Positions 18,051-26,808 of a stretch of 64,000 nt of DNA are shown here, in pieces; positions within the stretch are counted from its first letter, which is position 1; each line of letters starts with the position of its first letter. The DNA is from JBJGXI01 sp045635475. Its GTDB lineage: Bacteria > Bacillota > Bacilli > Bacillales > Amphibacillaceae. The stretch spans positions 1 through 64,000 of the forward strand of contig NZ_JBJGXI010000009.1 of the NCBI RefSeq assembly GCF_045635475.1, in the 5' to 3' direction. The notes under the pieces were generated by a model. It ran no database searches, was not told the origin of the DNA, and saw only the letters and a list, made by a program, of their open reading frames with translations. The translations under genes and the position numbers were made by a program.

Positions 18051-18470
18051 TGTTGTTATTACGCAAAATAGCTAATATGCGTCGTAACTTGGAGAGTGCT
18101 TGCACCGCTCCGGAAATCCACTTCGCTTTCCGCGGGGGGCTAGTGAGCCTCCTCGAACTCATGTTTTCGGGGTCTCACTTACGCCGTTTCTTAAGGACTA
18201 CAGGCTAAACCCGTCCTTGTCGGACAACGCCTGCATGACCCTTGCCGGGCCTCAGGAGTCGAAGTGGATTTCCTACGCTGCTAACGGGATTGCTCTTTGC
18301 GTCGGGTGATTGGAGCTCCGGGCAGTCGACTCCTGTGGGACAGCGCGAGCTGAAGATCCACTCAGAAGCGCATTTTTACTTCTGAGTTAGCTGAAGCCGT
18401 GCCCGCGGAAAGCGACTGCCCGGAGCGGAAAGCACGAGTACTACGACGGATTTGATTTCAATTCCGTATC
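18051..18470. repeat. Composite intergenic repeat C (M2 and M3)
   Basis: 420 bp between rpsT and holA. M2 here has perfect 14-bp arms GGAAATCCACTTCG (18112-18125) and complement (18260-18273), different from the M2 arms of A and B. M3 has perfect 13-bp arms CTCCGGGCAGTCG (18316-18328) and complement (18413-18425). The cores keep CTTTCCGCGGG and CAGGAGT or CCTGTGGGA. The outer ends carry TGCGTCGTA and TACGACGGA. Apparent short reading frames inside are by-products of the repeat. Confidence 0.9.
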
Positions 18471-18475
18471 TTTTT

Positions 18476-18525
18476 TCAAAAAAAAGCAGGAATAAAAGCT
18501 TTTACACTTTTAATCCCTGCTCCGT
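18476..18525 (-). terminator. Terminator overlapping the end of holA
   Basis: Imperfect inverted repeat AGCAGGGATTAAAAG against CTTTTATTCCTGCT, then TTTTTTTG on the minus strand. The first arm encodes the last holA codons. Confidence 0.8.
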
Positions 18526-19560
18526 GACATTACTATTTTTAATTTGAATTAAATGATAAAGCAAAAGCTCAAAGGCCAAATTTTTATCCATTCTACCTTG
18601 TTTAATAGACGCATCTGTTTCGGTAAACATAACGATTACTTGCTTTAATTCCTCTAATGTAAAACTCGCTTCTCGCGTTTGCGACATTTTCACAACATAT
18701 GGATGTACCTTCAACTGTTGCGCCATCTGCTGTTGCGTATAGCCTTTTTGTTTCAATAATTTAACATGTAATATTGTACGAAATTGTGAAGCTAATAATG
18801 CAACTAATGCAATCGGATCCTCTTTTAACTTTTCGAGATCTTTATAAATGCGAATAGCTTTATGTAAGTCCCTATTAATTACAGCATCTACTAGCTTTAA
18901 TCCCGAAGTACTACTATTATGTGACAGTAACTCTTCAGCTACCTCCATAGAAATCGTACCCTGTTCACCAACAAAAAGTGCCAACTTCTCCATTTCTTTT
19001 TGCAATAGCATTAAATCTGATCCTACTTCTTGAATCATATAATCAACAACTGTTTTTTCAATATTTATCTGTTGCTCATCCGCCATCGTATTAATCCACT
19101 TGGCTAATTCCCATTCCTTTATCGGTTCACAAGCAACTGCAACACCTTGTTTTTTAAATAGCTTATTTATTTTTTTCCGTTCGTCCAGTTTTTCATACGG
19201 CGCAATAAAGATCAAAATCGAATAATCAACCGGATGCTCCAAATATGTTTGAAGGACATCTAACTGGTGATCGACACTTACACTGTCAGCCCTTGCTTTC
19301 AGGAAACTCGGGTTTTGGGCAATAATTACTTTGCGTTCACCAAAAAAAGGATAGGTTTCAGCGTCCGCAATTACTTCCTGCACAGCTGTCTCTTCTAAAT
19401 CATAAATAGAAACATTTGTGTCATTATCTTCTGCGGACAAGCTAGATGATAAAATTTGTTGTTTTAATTCTTGTATGAGAAATGTTTCTGTGCCATAAAA
19501 TAAGTATATGGGTGAAAATTTCTTTTGTTTTATCGCTTTTAGTGCATCAAAGTATAACAA
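18502..19560 (-). CDS. holA: DNA polymerase III delta subunit
   Basis: Clamp-loader subunit that opens the beta sliding clamp (YqeN). 352 residues. N-terminal AAA+-like fold starting LYFDALKAIKQKKFSPIYLFYGTETFLIQE, typical of HolA; like other delta subunits it lacks a functional Walker A. C-terminal helical collar domain after about 215. TTG start at 19560 with GGAGTG about 10 nt upstream. Opposite strand to yqzM, which lies beyond its start. Confidence 0.93.
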   Translation of the reverse strand: MLYFDALKAIKQKKFSPIYLFYGTETFLIQELKQQILSSSLSAEDNDTNVSIYDLEETAVQEVIADAETYPFFGERKVIIAQNPSFLKARADSVSVDHQLDVLQTYLEHPVDYSILIFIAPYEKLDERKKINKLFKKQGVAVACEPIKEWELAKWINTMADEQQINIEKTVVDYMIQEVGSDLMLLQKEMEKLALFVGEQGTISMEVAEELLSHNSSTSGLKLVDAVINRDLHKAIRIYKDLEKLKEDPIALVALLASQFRTILHVKLLKQKGYTQQQMAQQLKVHPYVVKMSQTREASFTLEELKQVIVMFTETDASIKQGRMDKNLAFELLLYHLIQIKNSNVTEQGLKV

Positions 19561-19872
19561 TCAGAATCACTCCATTTTCGGTATATGTTTATGGTAAAAT
19601 GAATGATACCGAAACGCAAGTGCTTTTATATGTATTTGGAGAAGCAGCTTTGCTGCTCCTCCCTTCAATCTATATCAACACTTACCAAGTAGCCCCAGGA
19701 TACTACCGATAAGCGATATTTTTAACTTACCTATAGATTGACCTAAACCCCAAATTATATGGGTGTTAACTCTTGCTAACTAAGGTAACTGTAATTCCAT
19801 GTAGTAAATTTTATTTCTCTGGATTTTTCCAAAATAATCCCGTATACTAGGCATAGAATTAGGAGGGGTATT
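19561..19872. other. holA-yqzM intergenic region
   Basis: 312 bp between divergent genes. It contains a short perfect hairpin AGCAGC-TTT-GCTGCT near 19650 without a T tract, and TATACT just before yqzM as a possible -10 box. No reading frame with a ribosome site was seen. Confidence 0.5.
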
Positions 19873-20007
19873 ATGAACGAATTTGAAAAGGACGTGCAAT
19901 CTAGAAATAATGACATACTTGATTCAGGCAAGGGATTTGTATATTCCTTTGGCTTCTTCATGATTATTTTCTTCATTGGCGTTGTCATTGATGTAATCGG
20001 ATCTTAA
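19873..20007 (+). CDS. yqzM: YqzM family small membrane protein
   Basis: 44 residues: MNEFEKDVQSRNNDILDSGKG, then a single hydrophobic span (FVYSFGFFMIIFFIGVVIDVIG). Start ATG behind AGGAGGGG. The N-terminal MNEFEK..VQSRNND pattern and the place between holA and comEC match B. subtilis yqzM, a protein of unknown function. It is followed by a clear terminator, so it is a monocistronic unit. Confidence 0.85.
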   Translation: MNEFEKDVQSRNNDILDSGKGFVYSFGFFMIIFFIGVVIDVIGS

Positions 20008-20021
20008 GTATCGCTTACGTA

Positions 20022-20059
20022 TAAAAGAGACTGTTGTGCATGGACAGTCTCTTTTTGTT
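20022..20059 (+). terminator. Terminator after yqzM
   Basis: Stem AAAGAGACTGT / ACAGTCTCTTT, 9-nt loop, followed by TTGTTTTG; convergent with the end of comEC. Confidence 0.85.
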
Positions 20060-20082
20060 TTGTACCTTATCTCTACAACATA

Positions 20083-22365
20083 CTATGGCAAATATGAGAA
20101 AAACGTTCCATATTTCTGATTAAATTGAAATACAATTGCTCCTTGTTCATCTGTACGTAGCATTACAACTTCATTTTTCGTTAATAAATCAACTATTTCC
20201 TGATGAGGATGTCCGTAACGGTTGGTTTGTCCGGCCGATATGAGTGCTATTTTAGGATCCATTTTTTTTAGAAACTGCTCAGATGTAGAGCTATTACTAC
20301 CATGGTGAGCTACTTTTAGCACATCGATTTGTAATCTTGGATAAGTTGCCACTATCGATTTCTCTTCATCTACACCGATATCCCCTGTAAATAACCACCT
20401 TTTCCCGCCAAACAAACTGTATAACACTAATGAATTTGCATTTGTTTCCCCTTTATCATCGGACGGACTAAGTGCTGAAAATTGCTGGTCGCCGATCGTG
20501 AATGTGTCATTCGCCTGTATCTCATGGATAAGTATATTCGTCTCAGCTATAGCGGTTTGCAATTCAACTGTAGTTTGAAAATAAGGAGTAACAAACATCT
20601 GCGCGACATCGAAATCTCGTATGATGCTCGCTGCACTTCCAATATGATCGTGATCTGCGTGTGACAAAACTACAGCATCCACATGATTAATTCCTCGATA
20701 ATATAAGTAAGGCTTGATTATTTGATCAAATAACTTGGTAGAAGAGGTCTCAAAATCAGCCTCCATACTTCCTGCTGCATCAATAAACAAAACACCTTTT
20801 CGGTAAGGCAATTCAATGATGATCGAATCTCCTTGACCAATATCAAGCATAGTCACTCTACCACTTGGGTCAAACAATGGTTTCATGGCAAGAAAAATCA
20901 ATAACAAGATAGAAATGCAAGCATATCTAAAAGCGTGCCATAACCGTTTGTCCATTAAATGCGCAAGAAATAATATCACGCTAGCATAATAGGGAATCAT
21001 TAATTTTAAAGGGAATTTACCTAATACCCAAGGATGAAAAGCAGCTAGATCAAACATCGTGAGCCCGTCTATAAATGCGATATGAACAGAAGTGAACAGC
21101 ATATCAATTATACCTGCCAAATCCGGGACAATAAGTGAAAGCACACAACAAATAACCATAACAGGAATAACTATAAGTGAAAAATATGGGACAACGAGGA
21201 CATTAACCACAATAGATAAAGGATTAATGAAATAGAAATGGTACAACTGTAATGGTGTTATGATAAGTTGACTAATAAAACTAATCGCGAATCCAATATA
21301 AATTTTCGATAGGGAAAGCTGGAATATCTGTCTTGAAAGCAATAAAGAAAAGGTAATCAGGAATGAAAATTGAAACCCAAGCTGATAGATCTGATAAGGG
21401 TCTAAGATTATTAACACAAGAAAAATAATACTAAGAACATCTGTAATACTTATCCTTATATTTTTCTGAAGCAACAACATTCCTAATGTGGTCATTAGTG
21501 CAGCACGCCATACGGAAGGCGCACCTCCTGCCAAAACTGCGTATACTGGTAATGCAAAAATTAGGATTAATCGTGCTTTTTCTTTTGTCAGCACATTACA
21601 TTTCACTAGCAAAAAGTATATGATGGCAACAAGTAGACCGACATGAAGCCCAGAGATTGCTAAAAGATGCGATAAACTCCATCGTTGAAATAATTCAATT
21701 GTTTCTTCACTCAGATGACTATCATCACCTAACAATAAAGCATATAGCCAACTTACTGTAAAGTCGGAAAGTGCTTGATCAGTCTTTCTCATCAAGCCAT
21801 AACGCAGTTCATCAATGTTGTGAAGCAAAGCACTACCAGTACATTCCATGTCACTTATTTCGTCTACAATTACTTGATAAGGAATCTCTTTTTGAAGTAG
21901 GAAATTTCGATAATCAAATTGTCCGGGGTTTCTGCTTTCTGGAGGGAGTTCGATCGTGCCATCAACGGCGCACGTTCCGCCTCGTTTCATTGGCAAATTA
22001 GTATAATCATAATTATCTGTTACCTGCTTAAAATAAATCACCATTACTTTCGACTGATTTTCTACTTCCATTACAAACTCTATTTTGCTGTCTGTATTGC
22101 TAACAGCTGACTGGATTACACCTTGGAAAGAAGTCTGATTGGAAATTTTGGTATCGGACTTTGGTGGGTGATCCTGATAGAGGACCAGAAATACAATAAA
22201 GCATATAAAACAAACAAGAAGCTGCCACTTGTTTAATCGCTGTTTTTGATAAAGCCATACCAACCATGCCAAAACGATGATGAAACCAAGGAATACTTGA
22301 TAGAATAAAGATGCCCATATCGCAATACAGGCAGAAAACGCTACTGTGTGCCAGTACCCCTTCAT
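20083..22365 (-). CDS. comEC: DNA uptake channel ComEC/Rec2
   Basis: Polytopic membrane protein that carries single-stranded transforming DNA across the cytoplasmic membrane. 760 residues. Several N-terminal membrane spans, a DUF4131-like region, the competence domain with SHLLAISGLHVGLLVAIIYF, and a C-terminal metallo-beta-lactamase domain with LSHADHDHIGSAA (about residue 565), proposed to be the nuclease acting on the non-transported strand. ATG start with GAGGTG upstream. 24 nt after comEB in the comE operon. Confidence 0.95.
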   Translation of the reverse strand: MKGYWHTVAFSACIAIWASLFYQVFLGFIIVLAWLVWLYQKQRLNKWQLLVCFICFIVFLVLYQDHPPKSDTKISNQTSFQGVIQSAVSNTDSKIEFVMEVENQSKVMVIYFKQVTDNYDYTNLPMKRGGTCAVDGTIELPPESRNPGQFDYRNFLLQKEIPYQVIVDEISDMECTGSALLHNIDELRYGLMRKTDQALSDFTVSWLYALLLGDDSHLSEETIELFQRWSLSHLLAISGLHVGLLVAIIYFLLVKCNVLTKEKARLILIFALPVYAVLAGGAPSVWRAALMTTLGMLLLQKNIRISITDVLSIIFLVLIILDPYQIYQLGFQFSFLITFSLLLSRQIFQLSLSKIYIGFAISFISQLIITPLQLYHFYFINPLSIVVNVLVVPYFSLIVIPVMVICCVLSLIVPDLAGIIDMLFTSVHIAFIDGLTMFDLAAFHPWVLGKFPLKLMIPYYASVILFLAHLMDKRLWHAFRYACISILLLIFLAMKPLFDPSGRVTMLDIGQGDSIIIELPYRKGVLFIDAAGSMEADFETSSTKLFDQIIKPYLYYRGINHVDAVVLSHADHDHIGSAASIIRDFDVAQMFVTPYFQTTVELQTAIAETNILIHEIQANDTFTIGDQQFSALSPSDDKGETNANSLVLYSLFGGKRWLFTGDIGVDEEKSIVATYPRLQIDVLKVAHHGSNSSTSEQFLKKMDPKIALISAGQTNRYGHPHQEIVDLLTKNEVVMLRTDEQGAIVFQFNQKYGTFFSYLP

Positions 22366-22389
22366 TTGTTCACCTCGATATAGATTTAA

Positions 22390-22845
22390 TTATTGGGCAT
22401 TTATATCAATTGCAATTTGTGTTAACGGAACCTTTTCAACGTGAATATTCGCATCTTTAAACAAGTTGATGGCATATGGATGGTTCTTATAATCTGATGC
22501 ATAGTAAACGGCAGAAATACCACTTTGAATAATCGATTTACTACACTGCAAGCACGGGAAATGTGTCACATAAATTTCGGCATTTTCTGTTGGCACTCCA
22601 AATTTTGCACACTGTAATAATGCATTGATTTCTGCATGAATCGTACGCACGCAATGTCCATCAATCACATAGCAGCCTTCGTCAATACAATGCACACCTC
22701 CTGTAACACTTCCATTATATCCACCCGCTATGATTCGTTTATCACGCGTTATTGTCGCACCTACTGTTAAACGCTCACATGTGCTACGTAGTGATAACAA
22801 TTGGCTTTGTGCCATAAAATACTGATCCCAAGAAATACGTTCCAT
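22390..22845 (-). CDS. comEB: dCMP deaminase ComEB
   Basis: Zinc-dependent cytidine-deaminase fold converting dCMP to dUMP; carried in the comE operon although not essential for transformation in B. subtilis. 151 residues from the ATG at 22845 (MERISWDQYFMAQS), with GGGG 7 nt upstream; the ATG directly before it (22848) is an alternative, while the frame extends further into repeat-derived sequence. Zinc/catalytic motifs HAEINALLQ and PCLQCSK are present. Confidence 0.93.
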   Translation of the reverse strand: MERISWDQYFMAQSQLLSLRSTCERLTVGATITRDKRIIAGGYNGSVTGGVHCIDEGCYVIDGHCVRTIHAEINALLQCAKFGVPTENAEIYVTHFPCLQCSKSIIQSGISAVYYASDYKNHPYAINLFKDANIHVEKVPLTQIAIDINAQ

Positions 22846-22906
22846 CATTCTACCCCTTTCACCTTCATCTGCTAAAAGTTTACCCTTGCCGAAATATTTC
22901 GTCAAT

Positions 22907-23031
22907 AAGAAAAGCACAGAGCGCCGCCCGAGAAACGTAGCGACTGGAGCGAATCAATGATGACATATAATAAGGCGATTCGTGAAGTCGCCTAGTTTCT
23001 GGCGTTCGGAGCTAGACACATGCACAAATTT
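22907..23031 (+). repeat. Structured ~125-bp repeat in the comEA-comEB gap
   Basis: Same family as the copies at 42005-42312: it runs from AAGAAAAGC through GCGCCG...GAAAC, GACTGGAGCGAATC and GGCGATTCGTGAAGTCG to TTTCTGGCG...GGAGCTAGACAC, and the flank TG.ACAAATTT is shared too. About 38 nt of the central part present in the other copies is absent. The complementary segments (GCGCC..GAAAC with GTTTC.GGCG; GACT..GCGAATC with GATTCG..AGTC) predict a long hairpin. It lies within the expected comE transcript. Confidence 0.85.
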
Positions 23032-23049
23032 CTTATTTTGTAAGAAAAA

Positions 23050-23655
23050 CTATGGTATTTGAATATCTTGTCTTATTTTTTCTAATGTTTTTTCACCAAT
23101 ACCAGTTACTTGTAATAAATCATCCACTTTTTCGTAAGGTCCATTTTCTTCTCTGTAAGTAATAATTGCAGTAGCTTTTACCTCTCCAATTCCATTCAGT
23201 TCTGCAATTTCTTTTACGGAAGCAACATTTACCCTAACTTTTGTTGACTGCTGCGTTTGAAAATCAACAATTTCTATGCCCTCTCCTTTTTTGGGGACAA
23301 AGATCACCATTTCATCGACTACTTTTTGTGCCAAATTGACCGCTTCTGTTGCCGCACCCTCTGTAAAGCCACCTGCGAGTTCGATTATATCCTTTATACG
23401 AGCATCCTCATCTGGAATAATAAACACTCCTGGATGTACCACCTCCCCCTTTATATCGACATATTTGTTACTGTCAGGGGTCTCCATCTCCTCTTGTTCA
23501 AGTTCTATCTCAACTGGGGCATTTGTATCAGCCTCAGCGCCCATCTCGATTGGATGATTAGCTGACGGTTGACTATGGAAACTATCCTGAATAAGGTAAA
23601 CGCCAATCCCTACAATAATCACGATAAAAATCCAATATTTTCTTAACCAATTCAT
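23050..23655 (-). CDS. comEA: Competence DNA receptor ComEA
   Basis: Membrane-anchored DNA-binding protein that captures transforming DNA. About 201 residues. N-terminal membrane segment (YWIFIVIIVGIGVYLI), an acidic linker, a SLBB-type domain (IKGEVVHPGVFIIPDEDARIKDIIELAGG) and two helix-hairpin-helix motifs at the C terminus (VKEIAELNGIGEVKATAII...VTGIGEKTLEKI). The ATG at 23655 gives the MNWL start seen in B. subtilis ComEA; the GTG at 23667 is too near AAGGA. Divergent from comER. Confidence 0.93.
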   Translation of the reverse strand: MNWLRKYWIFIVIIVGIGVYLIQDSFHSQPSANHPIEMGAEADTNAPVEIELEQEEMETPDSNKYVDIKGEVVHPGVFIIPDEDARIKDIIELAGGFTEGAATEAVNLAQKVVDEMVIFVPKKGEGIEIVDFQTQQSTKVRVNVASVKEIAELNGIGEVKATAIITYREENGPYEKVDDLLQVTGIGEKTLEKIRQDIQIP

Positions 23656-23736
23656 GTATTCTTGCACATCCTTTCATAAGATTACGTTTGAGAACATAGA
23701 ATGTAGGTGTGAATAAGTGTAAAGGAGGGAAGCTTT

Positions 23737-24561
23737 ATGAAGTGGGGAATAATCGGTACTGGTAACATGGGAGAAATTCTAATTGATGCTTGGATGTCTG
23801 CGAAGGTAATTAACCAGGATGAATTGTACGTAACAAACCGAACCATTAATAAAGCATATAAGATACAAGAAAAGTATCCTAATATTCATGTGTGTGAAGA
23901 TGTCAATCAAGTAGCAGCTGCAGCCGACATCATTTATATATGTGTAAAACCATTGGAGATTCATTCGTTACTGATTGATCTCTATGGTTTGTTAACTGAG
24001 GACCAATGTATTGTTTCAATTACAAGTCCATATTCAATTGAAAGGTTAGAATCCCTTGTCCCTTGTCAAGTTGCAAGAATGATCCCTAGTATTACGAATA
24101 GAGCGCTCGCAGGAATTACGTTAGTATCATTTGGTGATCAAATTTCTAACTTGATGAAAAGTTATTTGTTACAAAGTTGGAGATTGTATTCAACACCTAC
24201 GATCATTTCTGAGAACGTGACACGGATGTCTTCTGATATTGTTTCATGTGGCCCAGCCTTTTTTGGGTATTTAGCGCAAGCTTTCATTAATGCGGCAGAA
24301 AAAGAGACGAAAATCACGAAGGAACTAGCAGCTAAGTTAACAGAGGAAATGTTTATTGGATTTGGTAAGCTTTTAGACGATGGACATTATACACTTCCGC
24401 AGTTAATCGAAAAAGTATGCGTTAAGGGTGGTGTAACTGGAGAAGGAATTAAAGTTTTAGAAGCAGAGATTGGAGAGATGTTTAACCATTTAATTCAAAA
24501 AACACATGCAAAATATGAAGAAGACATCGAAAAAATAAGTCATCAAACACTTCAAGAATAG
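23737..24561 (+). CDS. comER: Late competence protein ComER
   Basis: Member of the pyrroline-5-carboxylate reductase (ProC) fold family. 274 residues, with the Rossmann motif GIIGTGNMGE at residue 4 and the C-terminal ProC-like dimerisation domain (SCGPAFFGYLAQAFINAA, VKGGVTGEGIKVLE). Its role in competence is unproven in B. subtilis; a role in sporulation signalling has been proposed in the B. cereus group. AAAGGAGGG precedes the ATG. Divergent from comEA, the conserved arrangement. Confidence 0.93.
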   Translation: MKWGIIGTGNMGEILIDAWMSAKVINQDELYVTNRTINKAYKIQEKYPNIHVCEDVNQVAAAADIIYICVKPLEIHSLLIDLYGLLTEDQCIVSITSPYSIERLESLVPCQVARMIPSITNRALAGITLVSFGDQISNLMKSYLLQSWRLYSTPTIISENVTRMSSDIVSCGPAFFGYLAQAFINAAEKETKITKELAAKLTEEMFIGFGKLLDDGHYTLPQLIEKVCVKGGVTGEGIKVLEAEIGEMFNHLIQKTHAKYEEDIEKISHQTLQE

Positions 24562-24644
24562 CTCCTCTCTTCATAAGATTATATTATTCGACATAAAGAT
24601 TCAAAATCCTTTTTATAATTAGAATGTTTTTTAAAAAATTTAGT

Positions 24645-25045
24645 TATTGCGTAAATATCCTAAACTCCGTCGTAACGTAGTGCTCGTGATTTCCGCTCCA
24701 GGCAGTCGCTTTCCGCTAGTTTAAAGCGTTTTTCTTTAAACGGGCACGACTTCAGCTAACTCAGAAGCATAGTGCGCTTCTCTAGTGGATCTTCAGCTCG
24801 CGCTGTCCCGCTGGAGTCGACTGCCTGGAGCTCCAATCACCCAACATGAAATTGCTTGTCGTTTTTTAAAACCTATATTAGCGTAAGAAATACACTTTGA
24901 CTCCTGCGGGAATAGTGGCGTAAGTGAGACCCCCAGCGCGAATGCGCGAGGAGGCTCACTAGCCCCCCGCGGAAAGCAAAGTGTATTTCTGAAGCGGGTG
25001 GAAGCACCATCCAACAGTTTACGACGGATTTTACTTCAATTATGA
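24645..25045. repeat. Composite intergenic repeat D (M3 and M2)
   Basis: About 400 bp between convergent comER and yqeM. M3 arms CTCCAGGCAGTCG (24696-24708) and complement (24818-24830), perfect over 13 bp; compared with copy C one pair is A-T instead of G-C. M2 arms AGAAATACACTTTG (24886-24899) and complement (24977-24990), perfect over 14 bp. Outer ends TCCGTCGTA (left) and TACGACGGA (right) are perfect complements. A frame on the minus strand inside it has no ribosome site. Confidence 0.9.
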
Positions 25046-25074
25046 TTTTTTGAATAAAAAGCTCAAAAACCAAA

Positions 25075-25115
25075 GAAAAATCGAGGTAGTTAATTTAACT
25101 ACCTCGATTTTTTTG
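25075..25115 (-). terminator. Terminator overlapping the end of yqeM
   Basis: Perfect stem AATCGAGGTAGTTAA / TTAACTACCTCGATT followed by TTTTC on the minus strand; the first arm carries the last codons and stop of yqeM. Confidence 0.9.
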
Positions 25116-25853
25116 ACAAACAAAAAAAAGACGTTCTGATTTTTCAGTTACACTATCTGGATATGTAGAAAAATCGGCATAAACATCACGTACTGTAAAG
25201 CCTGCTTTCTTTAGCATTCCACGATACGCCTCTTCGTTAAAGGTACGCTGCTGATGTGTTTCATCAAATCGTTCATATTTACCTTCGGCATCTTGCACAA
25301 AAAAGGTTAAATCATGCTCTACCTCTCCTTGCCGTTGTCCAGCGTGACAAACCCAAACGTAACTAACATCATCATAAATTTCAGCAAATGTTTGATCCTT
25401 CATATCATTTTCTATGTGAGTTAAGGAATGGACGTCAAAAATGAACAACCCTTCATCAGCTAACATATCATACACACGTTGAAACACACTGTCGAGTTCA
25501 TTTTCTTCCGTTATGTAATTCATTACATCACAAAAGCTAACAACCACATCACAATCCGAAAAACCAACTAACTCACGAATATCCTGGTTGATCCATTGAA
25601 TTGATAATTGCTGCTTATCTGATTCACTTTTCGCTTGTGTTAGCATCGCTTCAGAATAATCAACCCCGACTATTTCATATCCACTTGCAGCTAAGCGCCG
25701 AGTAATTTGACCTGTTCCACACCCTAAATCAACGATGTTGCGCACTTCTTTTTTATACTTTTCTAGCATCACTTCTGTAAATTCAACCCATGCATCATAT
25801 GGGGCATCTTCCATAAGCAAATCATAAACAAACGCCATTTTGTCATAAGACAT
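25095..25853 (-). CDS. yqeM: SAM-dependent methyltransferase YqeM
   Basis: 252-residue class I methyltransferase; substrate unknown. Motif I is NIVDLGCGTGQITRRLA (about 39-55) and an Asp-containing motif II follows (IVGVDYSEAML). Begins 7 nt after rsfS, so it closes the yqeG-to-yqeM operon. The conserved link with rsfS, yqeK, nadD and yhbY suggests a role near ribosome maturation, but this is inference. Confidence 0.88.
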   Translation of the reverse strand: MSYDKMAFVYDLLMEDAPYDAWVEFTEVMLEKYKKEVRNIVDLGCGTGQITRRLAASGYEIVGVDYSEAMLTQAKSESDKQQLSIQWINQDIRELVGFSDCDVVVSFCDVMNYITEENELDSVFQRVYDMLADEGLFIFDVHSLTHIENDMKDQTFAEIYDDVSYVWVCHAGQRQGEVEHDLTFFVQDAEGKYERFDETHQQRTFNEEAYRGMLKKAGFTVRDVYADFSTYPDSVTEKSERLFFVCQKNRGS

Positions 25854-25859
25854 ATGACA

Positions 25860-26225
25860 TTATCCTTCCTGGTCAATCGTAAATTCAACGATAGGAGCAT
25901 CGCCCCACAAGCGTTCAAGGTTATAGTATGCGCGTTCTTCCTTGTGAAACACATGGCAAACTACATCTCCTAAATCGACTAAGATCCAACGAGATTGCTC
26001 ATACCCTTCTAATCTTCTAACAAAAACCTCGTTCGCTTCAGCTTGATGCTTTATTTCTTCTGCAATTGCTTGAACTTGTCGTTCATTACTACCTTCACAA
26101 ATAAGAAAATAATCAGCAATCAGTGATACATCCTTCATATCCAATAGTATAATGTCTGTTGCTCGTTTATCATCACATGCTTTTGCAGCTAATTCTGCTA
26201 ATGCTTTACTTTCCAACTTTTCCAT
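25860..26225 (-). CDS. rsfS: Ribosome silencing factor RsfS
   Basis: Binds L14 on the 50S subunit and blocks subunit joining in slow growth (YqeL). 121 residues with the family signature DMKDVSLIADYFLICEGSNERQVQAI and a C-terminal GYEQSRWILVDLGDVVCHVFHKEERAYYNLERLW. ATG start with GGAGGC upstream. Its 5' end overlaps yqeK by 20 nt, implying translational coupling. Confidence 0.95.
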   Translation of the reverse strand: MEKLESKALAELAAKACDDKRATDIILLDMKDVSLIADYFLICEGSNERQVQAIAEEIKHQAEANEVFVRRLEGYEQSRWILVDLGDVVCHVFHKEERAYYNLERLWGDAPIVEFTIDQEG

Positions 26226-26808
26226 TTTGTTGCCTCCAATTCTTTTTTACCAGTACGTTTATAAAATGATTATATGCATGGAACGTATCCGGATAAATCG
26301 GTTGGTTTTTGCTCATCAAGAATGAAATTGTATTTTTAGCCGCTTCAAAGCAGGCGGCATCAAGATCTTCAGAAGCTAACTCTCGAACTTCCTCAACTCC
26401 CGGAAAACTTCTACCGGGCTCAATATAATCGGCCAAATAAATTACCTTATCTAGGATTGTCATATGTGCTGTACCAGTAGTGTGCCATCGGATTGCATTT
26501 AATATGTCTGGATCACCCAACCCAATTTCTCGCTTTACTAGCAATGCGCCAACTGGTCCGTGCCATAGTTCATGATGGTACATGAGCAGATCTTTCGGAA
26601 GGTATTCCTGCTCTATCCAACGTCTCATTTCTTCTTTATCTCGGTACTTTGCATAATCATGGAAGACAGCAGCTAATTCTGCCTTTTCAATACTTGCATC
26701 AAAGATCTTAGCTAGTTCAATTGCTGTGTCCGTCACCCTAATTGTATGTTCGAACCGTGACTTTGTTAAATGTGGTTGCACAAAAGCTAATGCTTCACTT
26801 CGATCCAT
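26206..26808 (-). CDS. yqeK: HD-domain hydrolase YqeK
   Basis: Homologues hydrolyse diadenosine tetraphosphate symmetrically to two ADP. 200 residues; HD-fold metal ligands in FEHTIRVTDTAIEL, AAVFHDYAKY and the later YHHELWHGPVGA and WHTTG. ATG with AAAGGAG upstream. Overlaps nadD by 14 nt and rsfS by 20 nt. Confidence 0.92.
   Translation of the reverse strand: MDRSEALAFVQPHLTKSRFEHTIRVTDTAIELAKIFDASIEKAELAAVFHDYAKYRDKEEMRRWIEQEYLPKDLLMYHHELWHGPVGALLVKREIGLGDPDILNAIRWHTTGTAHMTILDKVIYLADYIEPGRSFPGVEEVRELASEDLDAACFEAAKNTISFLMSKNQPIYPDTFHAYNHFINVLVKKNWRQQNGKVGK

Noticed and set aside
18100..18309. 69-codon frame in repeat C
   Set aside because: It lies wholly inside a hairpin repeat, and similar frames appear in other copies only by chance.
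22848..22917. N-terminal extension of comEB
   Set aside because: The extension is partly derived from the neighbouring repeat; the ATG pair at 22845-22848 follows a ribosome site.
24793..25073. Minus-strand frames in repeat D
   Set aside because: Same reason: they read through M2 and M3 arms and have no ribosome site.
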